Shown here: positions 35,363 through 46,922 of the stretch, in pieces
Layout: each line of letters begins with the position of its first letter
Numbering within the stretch: position 1 is the first letter of the stretch
DNA from: Tolypothrix sp. PCC 7712
Lineage (GTDB): Bacteria > Cyanobacteriota > Cyanobacteriia > Cyanobacteriales > Nostocaceae
Direction of reading: 5' to 3'
DNA length: 64,000 nucleotides
Assembly (NCBI RefSeq): GCF_025860405.1
Contig: NZ_CP063785.1
Coordinates: 1,798,001-1,862,000, forward strand
The notes under the pieces: generated by a model
The model's database searches: none
Seen by the model: the letters and a program-made list of their open reading frames with translations, nothing else
Told to the model about the DNA's origin: nothing
Made by a program: the position numbers and the translations under genes

Positions 35363-36280
35363 CTATAGAATTTGTAGTATTGAATTATAATCTATATTTA
35401 GTTGTTCGTAATCTTCAATACTTTTAATATTGTAGTTTATAATAAATATTTCTTTACCTTTATATCTTGAACCTTTTTCTTTTTCTGTTTTTTTAGTTGT
35501 TTTTTTCTGGTCATCAGTTCTATTTATTGTATAATTCCATTCCATTTCATGGATACCTGTTGCCCAACTATAAAATTCTCTAATATCTTCTGTATTATCA
35601 TAAGTAAGTAAAAACTTTATTCTTTTACTATTTTTCTTTAGTAAATTACAGAGTCTAACGTGGTCTTCTTTGCTAAAAGAATGAGTATAAAACTTATCTT
35701 GATCGGCATTATAATATGGTGGATCTATAAATATAAATGATCCATCATCTACTTCTGAAATTACTTTTTCAAAATCAGAGCAAGTAATATTAACACCTTG
35801 AAGTTTTTCAGAAGTGCGAAGTATATTACGAGACCAATTTTCAGGTCTCATACTATACTTTTCTCCATACCCCCAATAACAATTCACCATATTCATTATT
35901 CCTGAATATGAAGTTCTATTTAGGTAGTACCATCTAGTAGCCCTTTCTATATTGTTAGTTGCTTTATACTCTTTTTTATAATATGTGTGTCTTTCTTTAG
36001 TAGCTTTTTCATCTTTTAGACGCTCAATTAAAAGTTCGGGATTATCCCGAATTATCATATAACAATTAATTAATTCATCATCTATATCATTGAGCCAATT
36101 ACCACTAACTTTATTTTTAGCAAAAAAGATTGAGCCCCCACCTGCAAAAGGTTCTACATAACTATTGTGGTTGGGTATAAAATCGAGTATTAACTTACGT
36201 GCATAAAATTTTCCACCTGCATACCTAAATGGTGAGTTGATTCCTTTATTCACTGTAATCACAAGCTCTTTTCGTGCCAA
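35363..36280 (-). CDS. Dam-like (D12 class) N6-adenine DNA methyltransferase
   Basis: This 305-residue enzyme transfers a methyl group from SAM to adenine. Motif X/I region SPFRYAGGKFYARK and VEPFAGGGSIFFAK binds SAM, and the catalytic motif IV is DPPYYNADQDKFY. The order is that of alpha-class, Dam-like enzymes. The target sequence cannot be read from the protein. No complete restriction enzyme gene lies beside it, so it looks like an orphan. Its codon use is unusually A/T- and Lys/Asn-rich compared with neighbours, a sign of possible transfer. GATC methylation is plausible given the many GCGATCGC sites but is not shown. Confidence 0.88.
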   Translation of the reverse strand: MARKELVITVNKGINSPFRYAGGKFYARKLILDFIPNHNSYVEPFAGGGSIFFAKNKVSGNWLNDIDDELINCYMIIRDNPELLIERLKDEKATKERHTYYKKEYKATNNIERATRWYYLNRTSYSGIMNMVNCYWGYGEKYSMRPENWSRNILRTSEKLQGVNITCSDFEKVISEVDDGSFIFIDPPYYNADQDKFYTHSFSKEDHVRLCNLLKKNSKRIKFLLTYDNTEDIREFYSWATGIHEMEWNYTINRTDDQKKTTKKTEKEKGSRYKGKEIFIINYNIKSIEDYEQLNIDYNSILQIL

Positions 36281-36408
36281 AGCTGACTATAGTATACAAA
36301 AACTGTAATTTCAATCTCTGTACCAACCTAATTTTTTATAAACATTGTTAATAGGGGTATATATTTCTACAATTAATGACAATCCGCAACTGACACAAGA
36401 AGCTCAAT

Positions 36409-36440
36409 AAAAAAGAGCGAGTATATTACCCGCTCTAAAA
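36409..36440 (-). terminator. Terminator of ndhD
   Basis: AGAGCG (36414-36419) pairs with CGCTCT (36431-36436). On the minus strand the hairpin is followed by TTTTTTATT, a good intrinsic terminator about 40 bases after the ndhD stop. Confidence 0.75.
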
Positions 36441-36471
36441 TTAATAGTCATATCAACTATCAATCTTGATT

Positions 36472-38046
36472 TTAGTTACCAATTTGTGGCGCAGCTAAAG
36501 AAACCTTTGGTAGTTCTTTTTGTTGTGCTAATGTTGGTACTGAATCGCGCAATCGTTCTGTTAGCTGCACTGTTGTAGAGTCATAAATTTGAGTTAGCAG
36601 CTTCGGATAAAAACCAATCCCAATTATTGGAACTAACAAACAAGCAATGATAAAGACTTCACGAGGTTCGGCATCAATCAATGCTTGGTGAGAAACTAAC
36701 TCTTCGTTCTCTTGACCGTAGAAAATTTCGCGTAACATTGAGAGCAAATAAATTGGAGTTAAAATCACCCCAACTGCCATCAAGAATACCACGATGACTT
36801 TAAATGTGGAGCTATACGCATCGCTGGTAGCAAAGCCAACAAATATCATTAATTCTGCTACGAAACCGCTCATTCCTGGCAATGCTAAAGAAGCCATAGA
36901 ACAGGTGGTAAACATGGCGAAAATCTTCCGCATTCTCTTACCTACACCACCCATTTCATCCAACATGAGGGTATGTGTGCGGTCATAAGTTGCACCGACG
37001 AGGAAGAATAAACTTGCCCCGATTAAACCATGAGAAACCATTTGCAATACTGCCCCACTCAATCCTAAATCTGTGAAAGAGGCAATACCAATGGTGACAA
37101 ATCCCATATGCGAAATTGAAGAGTAGGCAATTTTTCGCTTCAGGTTACGTTGGGCAAATGATGTCAGGGCGGCGTAGATGATATTTACGACCCCCAAAAT
37201 CACTAACACAGGTGCAAAATAAGCATGGGCATCAGGCAGCATTTGAGCATTCATGCGAATTAAGGCGTAACCACCCATTTTCAGCAGAATACCTGCCAGC
37301 AACATATGCACTGGCGCTGTCGCTTCACCGTGGGCATCTGGTAGCCAGGTGTGCAGAGGGATAATAGGCAATTTAACAGCGTAGGCAATTAAGAAGCCGC
37401 CATACAGTAAAAGTTGGAAATTGAGGGCGATGTCTTTTAAAGCGAGCGATCGCATGTCAAATGTGACTGTATCGCCATAAAAGGCCATTGTCAAAGCACC
37501 CAGTAAAATAAACAGCGAACCGCCGGCGGTATACAAAATAAATTTGGTCGCTGCATATTGCCGTTTTTTACCACCCCAAATCGCCAGCAGTAGGTAAACC
37601 GGAATCAATTCCAGTTCCCACACCAGGAAAAACAACAGCATATCCTGGACGGCGAACACGGCGATTTGACCGCCATACATCGCCAATAGCAAAAAGTAAA
37701 ATAGCCTGGGTTTAAGTGTCACAGGCCAAGCTGCTAAGGTCGCCAGGGTGGTAATGAATCCAGTCAAAATAATCAGGGGCATAGATAAGCCATCAGCCCC
37801 GACTGACCATTTCAAATCCAATTGCGGTACCCAGGCGTAACTCTCCACCAACTGCAAATCGGGGTTGGAGAAGTCATAGCCTGTATAAAAAGCGTAAACA
37901 ATCAGTGCAAAATCAATCAATCCCACAATTAAGGCATACCAGCGTATGGTTTTGCCGTCCTTATCTGGGATGATGGGAATCAGTAGCGACGCGGCTATCG
38001 GTAACAAGATAATCGTCGTCAGCCACGGGAAGTTAGCTGTATTCAT
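36472..38046 (-). CDS. ndhD: NAD(P)H-quinone oxidoreductase subunit 4 (NdhD)
   Basis: This 524-residue proton-pumping antiporter-like subunit belongs to the thylakoid NDH-1 complex, which drives cyclic electron flow and respiration. About 14 hydrophobic helices are seen. Conserved segments include [13 protein letters not shown] with the key Glu just before ([13 protein letters not shown]), [31 protein letters not shown] with the channel Lys/His residues, and [11 protein letters not shown]. The length and its pairing with ndhF suggest the NdhD1 type of the respiratory/cyclic complex rather than the CO2-uptake forms. It follows ndhF after 267 bases on the same strand and ends at a terminator. 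Confidence 0.95.
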   Translation of the reverse strand: MNTANFPWLTTIILLPIAASLLIPIIPDKDGKTIRWYALIVGLIDFALIVYAFYTGYDFSNPDLQLVESYAWVPQLDLKWSVGADGLSMPLIILTGFITTLATLAAWPVTLKPRLFYFLLLAMYGGQIAVFAVQDMLLFFLVWELELIPVYLLLAIWGGKKRQYAATKFILYTAGGSLFILLGALTMAFYGDTVTFDMRSLALKDIALNFQLLLYGGFLIAYAVKLPIIPLHTWLPDAHGEATAPVHMLLAGILLKMGGYALIRMNAQMLPDAHAYFAPVLVILGVVNIIYAALTSFAQRNLKRKIAYSSISHMGFVTIGIASFTDLGLSGAVLQMVSHGLIGASLFFLVGATYDRTHTLMLDEMGGVGKRMRKIFAMFTTCSMASLALPGMSGFVAELMIFVGFATSDAYSSTFKVIVVFLMAVGVILTPIYLLSMLREIFYGQENEELVSHQALIDAEPREVFIIACLLVPIIGIGFYPKLLTQIYDSTTVQLTERLRDSVPTLAQQKELPKVSLAAPQIGN

Positions 38047-38158
38047 CGCCGTTCGCCTGCAATCAAAATCATGTTTGGCAAAAAGTCACTAGCTATTAAG
38101 TAGCAGCTTTTTTGAGATTTAGTCTCCCTTGTTAGGTTGATTTAACAAAAATGAAGAA

Positions 38159-38196
38159 AGATGAAGGTAGGTCAATCGATTCACCCGCCTTCATCT
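38159..38196 (-). terminator. Hairpin between ndhF and ndhD
   Basis: AGATGAAGG (38159-38167) pairs perfectly with CCTTCATCT (38188-38196). The minus-strand sequence after it is moderately U-rich (TTCTTCATTTTTG). It may terminate or attenuate ndhF transcripts before ndhD. Confidence 0.5.
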
Positions 38197-38313
38197 CTAT
38201 TAAACATACTATTTGGCTATTCACTAGAAACTCAGATAATGAATTGTCGAAGGAGTGCTGAATCTGAATTATTTTGTAACTTAAAACTCAGAAATCAGCA
38301 CTCAGGATGGAAC

Positions 38314-40416
<2,103 letters not shown>

Positions 40417-40518
40417 TGACGCGTACTTTTAGGATTCTTGACTAAGTTAAAACAGTGCTGCTGACGGTCTTCAGAGGACTAGAACAGAGAAAGAAGTTGA
40501 GAGACACTGCTGTGGCTT

Positions 40519-40568
40519 CCCCCAGGATGGGTCTGAACCGCAGGGACTTGTAGACATGATCCAGGGGG
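40519..40568 (-). promoter_or_regulatory. Structured RNA element in the ndhF leader
   Basis: CCCCCAGGAT (40519-40528) pairs with ATCCAGGGGG (40559-40568) except for one A-A mismatch. Inside, GTCT pairs with AGAC. On the minus strand it lies about 100-150 bases before ndhF and ends without a U-run, so it is not a terminator. It could be a leader structure or a small RNA. I could not match it to a known riboswitch. Confidence 0.45.
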
Positions 40569-40778
40569 CTTCCCAAAGAGTAGCAAACAAGTTGCATTTT
40601 CCCAACCCAGGCAACTGCAGAGAGTGCTGGGTTTCTCGTAGTTTTCCGAATGGGTTGCTCTAGGTTAGGGTAAACATCTTAACTTTCAAGCAATCTCCGT
40701 TACGGTCAAATTTCCGTCCTCAGGTAACTGTCAGGTCGAACTGTTAATAATTGTGACATACACCCTTTAGCATAAAAT

Positions 40779-40806
40779 ACCCCACCGGTAGGGATTGCGG
40801 TGGGGT
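40779..40806 (-). terminator. Terminator of the thioredoxin gene
   Basis: ACCCCACCG and CGGTGGGGT form a perfect 9-bp stem. The minus strand continues ATTTTATG, a moderately U-rich tail. It lies about 165 bases behind the thioredoxin stop codon. Confidence 0.65.
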
Positions 40807-40971
40807 GTTAAGCTTGGTTTTAGATTTGCTCTATCAAATTAATCATTAAATAGTCAACAGTCAATTAACTTTGGATTTGGTATTTGGGATTTTCGATTGA
40901 TTCCCGGAATTAATCCTGAGGCTTTTACCTCAGAAGTGAAAAATTTTGCATTAAAAAATTAGCGACTAGAC

Positions 40972-41352
40972 TTAGCGACAACCTAAGTCTACAGTTGTGG
41001 GGCTATTGTAGTTTACAGAGCGATCGCTATAGCTCACTTTAATTTCTGCTAGCGCTCGACGTAAATCGTCTCTGCCACGAAAACCCTCAAGACGATGCTG
41101 GATGGTGCCATTTTCAATCAACAATAAAGTGGGCAGTGACTTTAAGCGATAAGTGGTAGAAAGTTTAAAATTTTGGTCAGCGTTCACACCAACTAATTTT
41201 ATTTGCTCCTGGCATTCGTCTTGAAATTGCAATAACAAGGGGTGGATAATGCGGCACAAGCCACACCAGGGTGCTTCAAAATTTACTAAAACCGGAATTG
41301 GAGATTCTAAAACTTCTTGAGTAAATGTCCGCTCACTAACCGACAACACCAT
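40972..41352 (-). CDS. Thioredoxin-family protein with WCGLC active site
   Basis: This 126-residue thioredoxin-fold protein has the active site WCGLC (Cys30, Cys33) in place of the classical WCGPC. The Pro-to-Leu change should shift the redox potential. The start VLSVSERTFTQEVLESPIPV and the cis-Pro in SLPTLLL are typical. The C-terminus has an extra 20-residue tail ending in a third Cys (DLGCR), absent from standard thioredoxins. It might regulate a partner by thiol exchange. It lies upstream of ndhF on the same strand but is separated by a terminator. Confidence 0.88.
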   Translation of the reverse strand: MVLSVSERTFTQEVLESPIPVLVNFEAPWCGLCRIIHPLLLQFQDECQEQIKLVGVNADQNFKLSTTYRLKSLPTLLLIENGTIQHRLEGFRGRDDLRRALAEIKVSYSDRSVNYNSPTTVDLGCR

Positions 41353-41758
41353 GATGCCTCTAGAATTATAGGGTTTTTAATCAAACTAATTATCAGCAGT
41401 AGTGGCATTGGCAAGCAAGTTACTGCCGATAGACGCTCTATTTGGATACAAAATAGTTAGACAGAATTGAGCGCGTTGATTGCGGCGCTGAGATCAAAGC
41501 CAGCGCGACATTCACGGTTACTTTTTTGGATTTTTAAGTCTTGATAGCCACTATTGTCTGGCAATTTAGACTAGAGATGCTATTCCTTTCCTAGCACAAT
41601 TTATTTTTTAGCAACTACCAATTCCAAATCTCAAACCGACTCCATACACCCCCACTTGCAGCTATTTGAATTTATCGTACATTGATTTGGTAGCAATGGA
41701 TAATTTGATATTCTCATCTATTTGAGCAGTATCTTCTGATATCGGGGATCATCTAAAG
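41353..41758. other. Spacer upstream of the thioredoxin gene
   Basis: I see no gene, strong repeat or recognisable regulatory motif in this 406-base stretch, apart from what must be the thioredoxin promoter near 41360-41420. Confidence 0.4.
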
Positions 41759-42475
41759 CTACCATGTTAACTTACTAGTTGCTGCCAATAACAGGGGGTG
41801 CGACCACCAAAGCAATGCGACAAAAATTGCTACTCCTAAATAGGCAGGACGGAGAAATTCTTGCAATTTCAGAGATTGGCGACCGTCAATAATTGCTAAA
41901 AAGGGAATAATTGAAGTCCGTTGTTTGACAATTTCAAAAGCTTCACCATAGCGGTGAGTGAGGCGGCGATCCCCGTGCCAAACACCAAATAAGTGATGCA
42001 GTACCAAACCAATTGAGGTAACTAGGGTAAATGTGGTACCTAACCAGAGGGTATGAGCAACACACCAAATTATTTGTCCTACCATTTGGGGATGACGGGA
42101 GATGCGAATAATTCCTGTTTCGTAAAGATGAACCTCAGGCTTTTGGATGGCGGCAATTTCTAGTAGATTGAAGGTAGCAGGATATAAAAATATAAAAGAA
42201 ATCGCCGACAGCACCCAAACTAAAATTTGTACACCAGGTACATCTTGCACCTGCCAAAGTTGCAAACCATCATAACGGTGATTAAAAAAGTAAATAATTA
42301 ATATTACAGCCAAAGGCAGGCTGACTAAGGCAAATAAAATCCGATAAAGCCTTGGCCCAATGTATTTTTCTGCCACAGGCCGTAAAGCAGCACCACCACT
42401 GTGCGCGATCGCAAAAACTAACTGTAACCCCAATATGACAAAATGACTGGGGGTTAACCAAGAAGTCAGCATCAT
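41759..42475 (-). CDS. NnrU-family membrane protein
   Basis: This 238-residue protein has about six hydrophobic helices. It matches the NnrU family through LVFAIAHSGGAALRP, FNLLEIAAIQKPEVHLYETGIIRISRHPQMVG and HHLFGVWHGDRRLTHRYGEAFE. Plant Z-ISO (15-cis-zeta-carotene isomerase) belongs to the same family and uses histidines in such segments to hold heme. A role in carotenoid isomerisation is possible but not proven in cyanobacteria. The gene is divergent from rbcR with a 217-base spacer. Confidence 0.88.
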   Translation of the reverse strand: MMLTSWLTPSHFVILGLQLVFAIAHSGGAALRPVAEKYIGPRLYRILFALVSLPLAVILIIYFFNHRYDGLQLWQVQDVPGVQILVWVLSAISFIFLYPATFNLLEIAAIQKPEVHLYETGIIRISRHPQMVGQIIWCVAHTLWLGTTFTLVTSIGLVLHHLFGVWHGDRRLTHRYGEAFEIVKQRTSIIPFLAIIDGRQSLKLQEFLRPAYLGVAIFVALLWWSHPLLLAATSKLTW

Positions 42476-42692
42476 AACTTATACGTAGGTGAAGTAAATT
42501 AAAGAAAACTTAGATCAGTACAACAAATACCACAAAGTATTCAAAAGGGGACTTTAGTCAAGATGTTGTGCTACTGTCTGTTTCGAGTCAATCTTCCCAG
42601 TTGAAGATGCAATTAATCACACTGACTTTGATCAGTGTGTAATGCTGATTTCTTGCTAAAGCCGCTCCTTTCTTGTTTGTAGGTTTAGCCTT

Positions 42693-43706
42693 ATGTCTGA
42701 CCTTCCTTTCACTTTAGATCAGTTACGTATTCTCAAAGCGATCGCCCTAGAAGGGAGCTTCAAGCGCGCCGCTGATAGTCTTTATGTCTCTCAACCTGCT
42801 GTCAGTTTACAAGTACAAAACTTAGAACGGCAGCTAGATGTACCTTTATTTGACCGTGGAGGACGACGTGCTCAATTAACAGAAGCTGGACATTTACTTC
42901 TCAGTTACGGGGAAAAAATCCTGAGCCTGTGTCAAGAAACCTGTCGCGCTATTGAAGATTTGCAAAATCTCCAGGGCGGTACTTTGATTGTCGGTGCTTC
43001 TCAAACCACTGGTACCTATCTGCTACCGAAGATGATTGGGATGTTTAGACAAAAATATCCTGATGTGGCGGTACAATTACACGTCCATTCAACGCGGCGC
43101 ACGGCTTGGAGTGTCGCTAACGGACAGGTGGATTTAGCGATTATTGGCGGTGAAATTCCTGGAGAATTAGCCGAGTCTCTGGAAATTCTCCCTTACGCCG
43201 AAGATGAACTGGTGCTGATATTACCTGTGTTTCATCCCTTAACCAAACTGGAAACTATTCAAAAAGATGACCTTTATAAACTCCAATTCATTGCTCTAGA
43301 TTCCCAATCCACTATCCGCAAAGTTATTGACCAAGTGCTAGCACGCTGTGAGATTGATACTAGGCGGTTTAAAATCGAAATGGAATTAAATTCCATAGAA
43401 GCCATTAAGAATGCCGTGCAATCGGGTTTAGGGGCTGCTTTTGTTTCTACCTCCGCCATTGCCAAAGAGTTACAAATGGGTGTATTGCACTGTGCCCCGA
43501 TTGAAGGGGTGGTTGTCAAGCGCACACTTTGGCTGATTTTTAATCCCAATCGCTATCGCTCTAAGGCAGCAGAGGCATTTAGTCAAGAAATCTTGCCCCA
43601 GTTTGCTACCCCTGGATGGAACCACAATGTGTTAAAATTGACACAAAAAAATTTAATGGTCAATACATTGGATGCAGTAATACCAAACTCCACTGACGAA
43701 GACTAA
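42693..43706 (+). CDS. rbcR: LysR-type regulator RbcR
   Basis: This 337-residue regulator has an N-terminal winged helix-turn-helix ([20 protein letters not shown]) and a LysR effector domain from about residue 95. The sequence, including [20 protein letters not shown] and [20 protein letters not shown], is that of the highly conserved RbcR/Ycf30 group. That group activates RuBisCO and carbon-concentrating genes in response to Calvin-cycle metabolites. The gene is divergent from nnrU. The last 30 residues are less conserved. The related NdhR/CcmR is the main alternative, but the length and N-terminus favour RbcR. Confidence 0.88.
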   Translation: MSDLPFTLDQLRILKAIALEGSFKRAADSLYVSQPAVSLQVQNLERQLDVPLFDRGGRRAQLTEAGHLLLSYGEKILSLCQETCRAIEDLQNLQGGTLIVGASQTTGTYLLPKMIGMFRQKYPDVAVQLHVHSTRRTAWSVANGQVDLAIIGGEIPGELAESLEILPYAEDELVLILPVFHPLTKLETIQKDDLYKLQFIALDSQSTIRKVIDQVLARCEIDTRRFKIEMELNSIEAIKNAVQSGLGAAFVSTSAIAKELQMGVLHCAPIEGVVVKRTLWLIFNPNRYRSKAAEAFSQEILPQFATPGWNHNVLKLTQKNLMVNTLDAVIPNSTDED

Positions 43707-43719
43707 CCTCTGGTCATTA

Positions 43720-43749
43720 GTTATTAGTCATTAGTCATTAGTCATTAGT
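43720..43749. repeat. Tandem ATTAGTC repeat behind rbcR
   Basis: Four to five copies of the heptamer ATTAGTC/ATTAGTT lie just after the rbcR stop codon. At 43785-43798 the half element GAGCCAGTGCGTTA matches one arm of the palindromic family seen at 3303-3389 and 26916-26972. Confidence 0.65.
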
Positions 43750-43929
43750 TAAAACGACTATTACCGCTGCCTAAGAAATCCAAAGAGCCAGTGCGTTAGC
43801 TCACTTGATGTGGAAAAACTGACACTCACAAAACTTTGATTCTAGGCTCTACCACTGTGTTGGAAATAACTTGATTTACGCACGCTGTACTATGGACTAC
43901 TGACTATGGACTATTGACAAATAACTAAA

Positions 43930-45327
43930 ATGGAAGTTTACTGCACTCGTCCACGCTGTCCACGTCCTCAAAACTATTTTGCGGATTTGGATGATCATAC
44001 GACGCTCAAAACAGCACAACAAAAATACTGCACTGCTTGTGGAATGCCATTGATGCTAGATGGCCGCTATGTGCCCATCAAGTTGTTAGGCAGAGGCGGT
44101 TTCGGAGCAGCATTTTTGGCACTCGACCGCCGGATTCCTGGAATGCGTCAATGTGTAGTTAAGCAGTTTCAACCTACAGGGAATTTAACATCGACTCAAC
44201 TGCATTTAGCACAACAGTTATTTGAAAGAGAAGCAGAAGTTTTAGCCCATATAGGCAACGAACACGACCAAATACCCGATTTATTTGCTTTTTTTCCAAT
44301 TACAGTTCAAGGCTTGCAATCAGGACAGCAAGACCAGTTTTTTTATTTAGTACAAGAATATATTAATGGAGAGAATCTTGAAGAAGAATTAGTTAAAAAA
44401 GGTAGATTCTCTGAACAAGAAATTTTCGAGGTACTGCAAGAAATCCTCAAGGTACTGAAGTTTGTTCATGAACGAGGCATTATCCACAGAGATATTAAAC
44501 CCTCTAACATTATGCGCCGTCGTGACGGCAAACTTTTTTTATTAGATTTTGGTGCAGTAAAGCAAGTAACTAATTCTCCAGCTGCTGCTTCCACAGGAAT
44601 TTATTCTATGGGATTTGCACCACCTGAGCAGATGGCTGGAAATCAGGTTTTCCCCTCTACAGATTTATATGCTTTAGCTGTAACTGTTCTGACTTTGCTG
44701 ACTGGTCAGGAAGCAACTAAGTTATTTGATGGCTATAGTAATCAGTGGATATGGCGCACGCTAGTCAATGTACAACCACGTCTAGCGGAGATTTTAGATA
44801 AGATGTTACTACCTGCTGCTAATCAACGCTTTCAGTCAGCGCAAGAAGTTTTAGATGCACTGGCTGGAATTAACACATCAAAGTTAACGCCACCAACACA
44901 AATTTCACCCAAATCGCGGACATTACCACCGCTCAAAAGTTCTCCTGCTGCTGTTTCACCATCGCTACCACCAGTAGCTACTTTTTCGACTTGGGAATTA
45001 TTAGCAGGTGCAGCTTTTAGCGGATTTGAAGGTGCATTAATTGCGATCGCTGTTTTTAGTTTGTTAAATAACTTAATTACTACTCTCAGTATTTCTGCTT
45101 TGATTTTGGGGATACTAATTTTCGCCCAAACTAGAAGGTGGATTGAAAAATTAGATTTATTAATTATTCCCGGAATTACTTTTGCGATTATCTTTTTTCT
45201 GCCTTTATTACGCAGTGAACTTGGCATTCAGCAAGTAGTTGTATTAGCAGTTGCTGCTGCCTTAGTCAGTATTGCCTTAACAGCTTTATTTCGGTTGATT
45301 TACAAATTACTTTCCTTAATTCTGTAA
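43930..45327 (+). CDS. Ser/Thr protein kinase with N-terminal zinc ribbon and C-terminal membrane helices
   Basis: This 465-residue kinase starts with a four-cysteine ribbon (CTRPRCPRP with Cys5 and Cys10, and YCTACGMPL near 35-38). The Hanks-type kinase domain follows, with LLGRGGFGAAFLA, VVKQF, IIHRDIKPSNIMRR and LDFGAVKQV. After a Pro/Ser-rich linker there are about four hydrophobic helices (WELLAGAAFSGFEGALIAIA onward), so it is membrane-bound. This type is common in filamentous cyanobacteria. The two PstS-like genes follow on the same strand, which suggests a link to phosphate or envelope signalling, but a Pho box lies between them. Confidence 0.92.
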   Translation: MEVYCTRPRCPRPQNYFADLDDHTTLKTAQQKYCTACGMPLMLDGRYVPIKLLGRGGFGAAFLALDRRIPGMRQCVVKQFQPTGNLTSTQLHLAQQLFEREAEVLAHIGNEHDQIPDLFAFFPITVQGLQSGQQDQFFYLVQEYINGENLEEELVKKGRFSEQEIFEVLQEILKVLKFVHERGIIHRDIKPSNIMRRRDGKLFLLDFGAVKQVTNSPAAASTGIYSMGFAPPEQMAGNQVFPSTDLYALAVTVLTLLTGQEATKLFDGYSNQWIWRTLVNVQPRLAEILDKMLLPAANQRFQSAQEVLDALAGINTSKLTPPTQISPKSRTLPPLKSSPAAVSPSLPPVATFSTWELLAGAAFSGFEGALIAIAVFSLLNNLITTLSISALILGILIFAQTRRWIEKLDLLIIPGITFAIIFFLPLLRSELGIQQVVVLAVAAALVSIALTALFRLIYKLLSLIL

Positions 45328-45458
45328 ACCATTAGCAGTCTGATGAAATTCATTTCAGAGGTTAGCTATTTTACAATTTATTACACTTTATTAAAGCAGC
45401 TTAATAAGCTGCAAATTATTGATTTTTTAATATTTACTGCAGCGAATAACAATCAAAG

Positions 45459-45477
45459 CTTAACCTTCTGTTAACCT
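45459..45477 (+). promoter_or_regulatory. Pho box upstream of the first PstS-like gene
   Basis: CTTAACCT-TCT-GTTAACCT is two direct 8-bp repeats with a 3-bp spacer, the known cyanobacterial PhoB/SphR binding pattern. A weaker third unit (AATACCTT) follows at the next expected position, 45481. It lies about 57 bases upstream of the chosen ATG of the PstS-like gene. Confidence 0.8.
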
Positions 45478-45533
45478 CTAAATACCTTCAAAATGGGACA
45501 TTGCCTGTATATGCACAAATCAAAACTACAACT

Positions 45534-46574
45534 ATGTCGCCACGGAATGGAACAAATGAAACTGGTGTTTTGGTTTTAGCTTTGACCATCACACTAGGGT
45601 TAGTGGGTGTTGTATTTTGGTGGTTGGCTAATAACTCTGGTGTAATTGAGAGTTTTACTAATAATCCATCCCGCCAAGTTTTTCAGCCGCAGAATGACAT
45701 TGCTCAAACAAAAAATCCTCTTCCTTCAGGATTATTTAGTTATGGAGGAAGTACTACTTGGGCCCCCATTCGCAAAGAAGTAGAACCAGAAATGCAAAAG
45801 CTATGGCCCAAGTTTCAATTACGTTACACAGATCCTACAACTGGTGCGCCTGGATCTGGTACGGGGATTAAAATGCTGTTGGATAACCAACTGGCTTTTT
45901 CTCAATCATCTCGCTCTTTAAAAGACGAGGAATATCAGAAGGCTCAACAAAGAGGGTTTAAACTCAAAGAAATTCCAGTAGCAATTGATGGGATTGCGAT
46001 CGCAGTTCATCCGAGCCTCAAAATTCCTGGTTTAACTCTGGCACAGCTTAAGGATATATATACGGGCAAACTGACTAACTGGCGACAGGTGAATGGCCCT
46101 AATTTACCTATTACAGCTTACTCTCGCCGTTTAGAAGAGGGAGGCACTATCGAATTTTTCGATCAAAATATTATGGCAGGTGAAAAATTTGCTACCAATG
46201 TCAAGTTTATCGCCACTACAACTCAAGCTTTAAAAGAAGTCGCCAAGAATCCTGGCGCAATTTATTATGCTTCTGCTCCGGAAGTAGTTGGACAATGTAG
46301 CGTTCAACCTTTACCCCTGGGACGGACATCAGATCAACTCATTCCACCTTACAAAGAACCTTTTATTCCTCTAGAAAATTGTCCGCAAAAGCGTAACCAG
46401 ATAAATGCAACTGGCTTTCAAAAAGCTGAATACCCGATTACTAGGCGGTTATTTGTAATTGTGAAACAAAATGGACAAAGCGATCAACAAGCTGGAGAAG
46501 CTTATGCTAATTGGCTGCTGACACCTCAAGGTCAAGAATTAATTGCTAAAGCCGGATTTGTCAGAATTCGCTAA
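45534..46574 (+). CDS. PstS-like phosphate-binding protein, copy 1
   Basis: A periplasmic or membrane-anchored substrate-binding protein of the PstS family, about 346 residues from ATG 45534. A TTG at 45501 would add 11 residues, but the ATG matches the start of the tandem paralogue. One N-terminal transmembrane anchor (VLVLALTITLGLVGVVFWWL) is followed by the binding domain. Its loops FSYGGSTTWAP, PGSGTGIKMLLDNQLAFSQSSR and AYSRRLEEGGTIEFF carry Ser, Gly and Arg residues expected to hold phosphate. No pstCAB genes lie nearby, so it may serve as a sensor or scavenger. The Pho box upstream supports phosphate regulation. Confidence 0.9.
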   Translation: MSPRNGTNETGVLVLALTITLGLVGVVFWWLANNSGVIESFTNNPSRQVFQPQNDIAQTKNPLPSGLFSYGGSTTWAPIRKEVEPEMQKLWPKFQLRYTDPTTGAPGSGTGIKMLLDNQLAFSQSSRSLKDEEYQKAQQRGFKLKEIPVAIDGIAIAVHPSLKIPGLTLAQLKDIYTGKLTNWRQVNGPNLPITAYSRRLEEGGTIEFFDQNIMAGEKFATNVKFIATTTQALKEVAKNPGAIYYASAPEVVGQCSVQPLPLGRTSDQLIPPYKEPFIPLENCPQKRNQINATGFQKAEYPITRRLFVIVKQNGQSDQQAGEAYANWLLTPQGQELIAKAGFVRIR

Positions 46575-46922
46575 TAAAATATTTGTTATTGAAATTACAC
46601 TCTCAAACAGCTAATCAATTTTGGGTATTATATTAACTCTCAGCTTTGTTCGAGCTTTTAAGCCCGAAATATTAAATTATATTTATGTGATTTCTCTAGT
46701 TAACACTGTAGTGGTTATCACTTTCGTGCCATAAAATCTGGCAAGCACAAGGAACTAGTACCTCTGCGCGGAATTCAAAATTCCAAATTCCAAACTAAGG
46801 CAAAGTAAGCGGTTCGTTGATTTTGTAGACATGGAGGGGCTTTCCGTCGCGTCTCCGTTAGGAGAAAGGTATTTTGAATTGGTATCACACTTGTATTTAA
46901 TCGACATACAGGCTAATGTGCT
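46575..46922. other. Spacer between the two PstS-like genes
   Basis: No gene is seen. The segment GGGGCTTTCCGTCGCGTCTC at about 46833-46852, followed by CGTTAGGAGAAAGG, is a known-looking cyanobacterial spacer repeat that can form a hairpin. No clear Pho box precedes copy 2. Confidence 0.5.

Larger units (their letters stand above)
40417..40971. other. Long ndhF leader/promoter region
   Basis: No gene is seen in 555 bases. The stretch holds a conserved-looking stem-loop at 40519-40568, another inverted pair AACCCAG/CTGGGTT around 40605-40636 (minus strand), and the thioredoxin gene terminator at 40779-40806. The GC content of 40500-40640 is higher than in the surrounding spacer, which suggests structured RNA. 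Confidence 0.5.

Noticed and set aside
36357..36370. GTATATATTTCTAC (GTAN8TAC) upstream of the methyltransferase gene
   Set aside because: It matches the NtcA core, but the stretch is very AT-rich and no -10 box lies at the expected distance; a chance match is likely.
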